A DNA stretch of 54,408 nucleotides. Origin: Prochlorococcus sp. AG-347-L21 (lineage in GTDB: Bacteria > Cyanobacteriota > Cyanobacteriia > PCC-6307 > Cyanobiaceae). Below the pieces are notes generated by a model. That model saw nothing but the letters and a program-made list of their open reading frames with translations, was not told the DNA's origin and made no database searches. Both the position numbers and the translations under genes were made by a program. Positions 52,818 to 54,408 of the stretch are shown piece after piece. The DNA lies in contig QCCQ01000001.1 in the NCBI GenBank assembly GCA_003278875.1, positions 1-54,408 of the forward strand, read 5' to 3'. The first letter of the stretch is position 1. Each line of letters starts with the position of its first letter.

Positions 52818-54023
52818 TTGAAACTTTCAAATCAATCACTAATTAAAAAAACTTTTAATAAGGTAATTTCTCCTTGGTATTTACTTCCATTAATTGATAG
52901 ATGGTTATTAGGGCAAATAATACCTCCCATGATATTTGCAATTTCTGCTTTCACTGTTATTTCATTATCTGTTGGAGTAATGTTTGATCTCATAAGAAAA
53001 ATAGTTGAATTTGGCTTACCTTTATTTTTAGCTTTAAAAGTTCTTTTTTTTAGTTTACCCAGTTTTTTAGTCTTATCATTCCCAATGGCAGTTTTACTTT
53101 CAACATTATTAGCCTATGGAAAATTATCAAGCAATTCTGAATTGTTGGCGTTGAAATCTTTGGGTATAAAAACTTCAAGAATCATTTCTCCAGCTATTGC
53201 TCTTTCAATATTTATGACAGGATTAACTTTTTACTTTAACGATAATTTAGTTCCTGCGAGTAATAAATTAGCTGAAATGACATTAAGAGCAGGAATAGGA
53301 AGTTCTTTTAGCTCCGAACAAGGAAAAGGTAATATTATGTTTTCTAGATATGGATCTAGGATAAGTGCATCAAATAAAAAAGCTACAAAAACAAATACTT
53401 ACCTTACTCATATATTTTATGCTTCATGGTATGAAAACGACATTATGGAGGGTGTTACAGTTTTAGATTTTTCAAGAGAAGATTTTCAACAAATCTTAAA
53501 GGCAAAGAATGGAGTATTTGATAGGAAAAGTTCATCTTGGAAATTTTCTGATGGGAATATTGTATCAATTGATCCAAGCGGACAAACTACAAATATTCAA
53601 TTTAAAGAATATACATATCCATTTGTGGAGGGGCCTATGGAGTTAGCAAAGGTGCCCAAAGATGCAAATGAAATGACTTTAAAGCAGGCTATACAAGCAG
53701 AAAAGATTTATGAAAAAACTGGGAACTTGAAGGAGATAAGAAGAATTAAAGTCCGCATTCAAGAAAAATTTACTCTGCCTTTCGCATGCTTGGTCTTTGG
53801 TTTAATAGGCAGCAGTCTGGGATCTAAATCTAATTTAAGATCTTCAAAAAGTCAGGGATTTGGGTTAAGTGTAATTCTTATATTAATTTATTACGTTATG
53901 TCATTTTTATTTAGTTCGTTCGGAGTAAAAGGTATTTTACCTCCAATTTTTGCTGCATGGTTACCTGTCTTAATTTCTCTTGGAAGTGGAATTTATTTAT
54001 TAAGAAAAGCAAGTTCTTTTTAA
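52818..54023 (+). CDS. LptF/LptG family permease (YjgP/YjgQ)
   Basis: Membrane subunit of the lipopolysaccharide export ABC system. The 401-residue protein has three N-terminal membrane segments (with LPSFLVLSFPMAVLLSTLL), a large periplasmic beta-jellyroll domain in the middle, and three C-terminal segments (FTLPFACLVFGLIGSSLG). GKLSSNSELLALKSLGI is the loop that contacts the ATPase in this family. Cyanobacteria usually carry a single such protein, so F or G cannot be assigned. It links to the lpx genes at 6-9 kb. The start is TTG at 52818. Confidence 0.9.
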   Translation: MKLSNQSLIKKTFNKVISPWYLLPLIDRWLLGQIIPPMIFAISAFTVISLSVGVMFDLIRKIVEFGLPLFLALKVLFFSLPSFLVLSFPMAVLLSTLLAYGKLSSNSELLALKSLGIKTSRIISPAIALSIFMTGLTFYFNDNLVPASNKLAEMTLRAGIGSSFSSEQGKGNIMFSRYGSRISASNKKATKTNTYLTHIFYASWYENDIMEGVTVLDFSREDFQQILKAKNGVFDRKSSSWKFSDGNIVSIDPSGQTTNIQFKEYTYPFVEGPMELAKVPKDANEMTLKQAIQAEKIYEKTGNLKEIRRIKVRIQEKFTLPFACLVFGLIGSSLGSKSNLRSSKSQGFGLSVILILIYYVMSFLFSSFGVKGILPPIFAAWLPVLISLGSGIYLLRKASSF

Positions 54024-54089
54024 TATTTTAAGCACATAAATAAGAATATACATAACAAAACTCTTCTTTGATTAAGAGATTATTAAATA

Positions 54090-54408
54090 TTATTCCTCGG
54101 CTATTTTTTGAAAACCATACCAATCAGGATAGTTATTTCCTTGAATAAATTTTTCATCTGGAGTTAATTCTATTTCCCAATTACCTATCTTTTTTATTTG
54201 TTCACAATGATCGCAGCTAATTAACATTTCTAAAGAAGCAAGATCATCTTTATGCTTTTTTTTACACCCAATAAGCCATTTAGATTTAGCTATATTTTTT
54301 GCCTCTAATTTATTTGAAGCTATAACTAATCCAAACTCATGTTTTTCCATCATAGAAGTTGGATTATAGCCTCCAATATTGACAAACCATAAATTTTTTT
54401 TTTCATAG
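54090..54408 (-). CDS. DUF1543 family protein, N-terminus cut by the window edge
   Basis: The minus-strand frame stays open from the right edge to TAA at 54090-54092. Upstream of the ATG at 54353 it reads YEKKNLWFVNIGGYNPTSMM, which contains the family's N-terminal beta strand and GG turn, so the real start is at or beyond the edge. HEFGLVIASNKLEAKNIAKS and DWYGFQKI also fit DUF1543. Function unknown. An out-of-frame ATG at 54406 precedes ten A and does not lead into this protein. Confidence 0.68.
   Translation of the reverse strand, partial: YEKKNLWFVNIGGYNPTSMMEKHEFGLVIASNKLEAKNIAKSKWLIGCKKKHKDDLASLEMLISCDHCEQIKKIGNWEIELTPDEKFIQGNNYPDWYGFQKIAEE

Noticed and set aside
54394..54406. ATG followed by ten A as the start of the DUF1543 gene
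   Set aside because: This ATG is out of frame with the protein. A homopolymer error could hide the true start, but the in-frame path simply continues past the window edge.
1..54408. CRISPR arrays, insertion sequences, integrases, rRNA genes
   Set aside because: No regularly spaced repeats, transposase motifs, terminal inverted repeats of IS type or rRNA signatures were seen; the only arrays are short tandem repeats in bamA and after 39071.

Overview
The window looks like about 54 kb of a high-light-adapted Prochlorococcus chromosome (inference). The evidence is very AT-rich DNA, short intergenic gaps, kaiB-kaiC next to rplU-rpmA with no kaiA, several short high-light-inducible (hli) genes, a plant-type ferredoxin, an NblS-type histidine kinase, and many tiny picocyanobacterial membrane-protein genes. 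No rRNA, insertion sequence, integrase or CRISPR array was seen. There is one tRNA (Val, GAC).

Region 1 (1-28 kb) is core genome. It starts with plsY, pyrF, tyrS, a DUF1825 gene, a GIY-YIG protein and pepA. A minus-strand envelope cluster follows: purC - bamA(Omp85) - lpxC - fabZ - lpxA - lpxB - msrA. It supplies outer-membrane protein assembly and the early lipid A steps, plus one fatty-acid dehydratase. Next come purD-nblS, convergent with kaiC-kaiB, then rplU-rpmA, truB, a SpoIID-like protein, RNase Z, a lumenal pentapeptide protein, petF, prmA, serA and an S4-domain protein. As given, kaiC carries one extra G in a 9-G tract, which splits the clock ATPase after about 32 codons.

Region 2 (28-40.5 kb) follows the tRNA and mixes core genes (murD) with accessory oxidoreductases and small enzymes: DUF1295, PPOX-like, DoxX, SDR, pirin, DUF1643, DUF2214, GAF and BaiN-like proteins. 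Its most unusual part is a divergent pair. One gene encodes a photolyase-like protein whose FAD-binding domain comes first and whose antenna-like domain comes last. The other encodes a stand-alone NAD-dependent DNA ligase adenylation domain that ends at motif V.

Region 3 (40.5-52.8 kb) has an island-like character. It has about 28 small ORFs, mostly 31-60 codons and many with one membrane segment, set among two fatty acid desaturases, a DMT transporter, a DUF805 protein, a DUF938 methyltransferase and three hli genes. Many of these small genes are below usual ORF cut-offs and were found by reading the frames directly. They include two proteins sharing a DDQDGG tail, a twin-CX3C protein, and two likely untranslated RNAs marked by strong hairpin terminators, one of them behind two abutting perfect palindromes. 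The light and membrane genes here (hli, desaturases) fit stress acclimation, but most of the small proteins have no assignable function.

Region 4 (52.8 kb to the end) returns to core-like genes: an LptF/LptG-family permease and a DUF1543 protein cut by the right edge. All calls come from reading the sequence. No database search was run.
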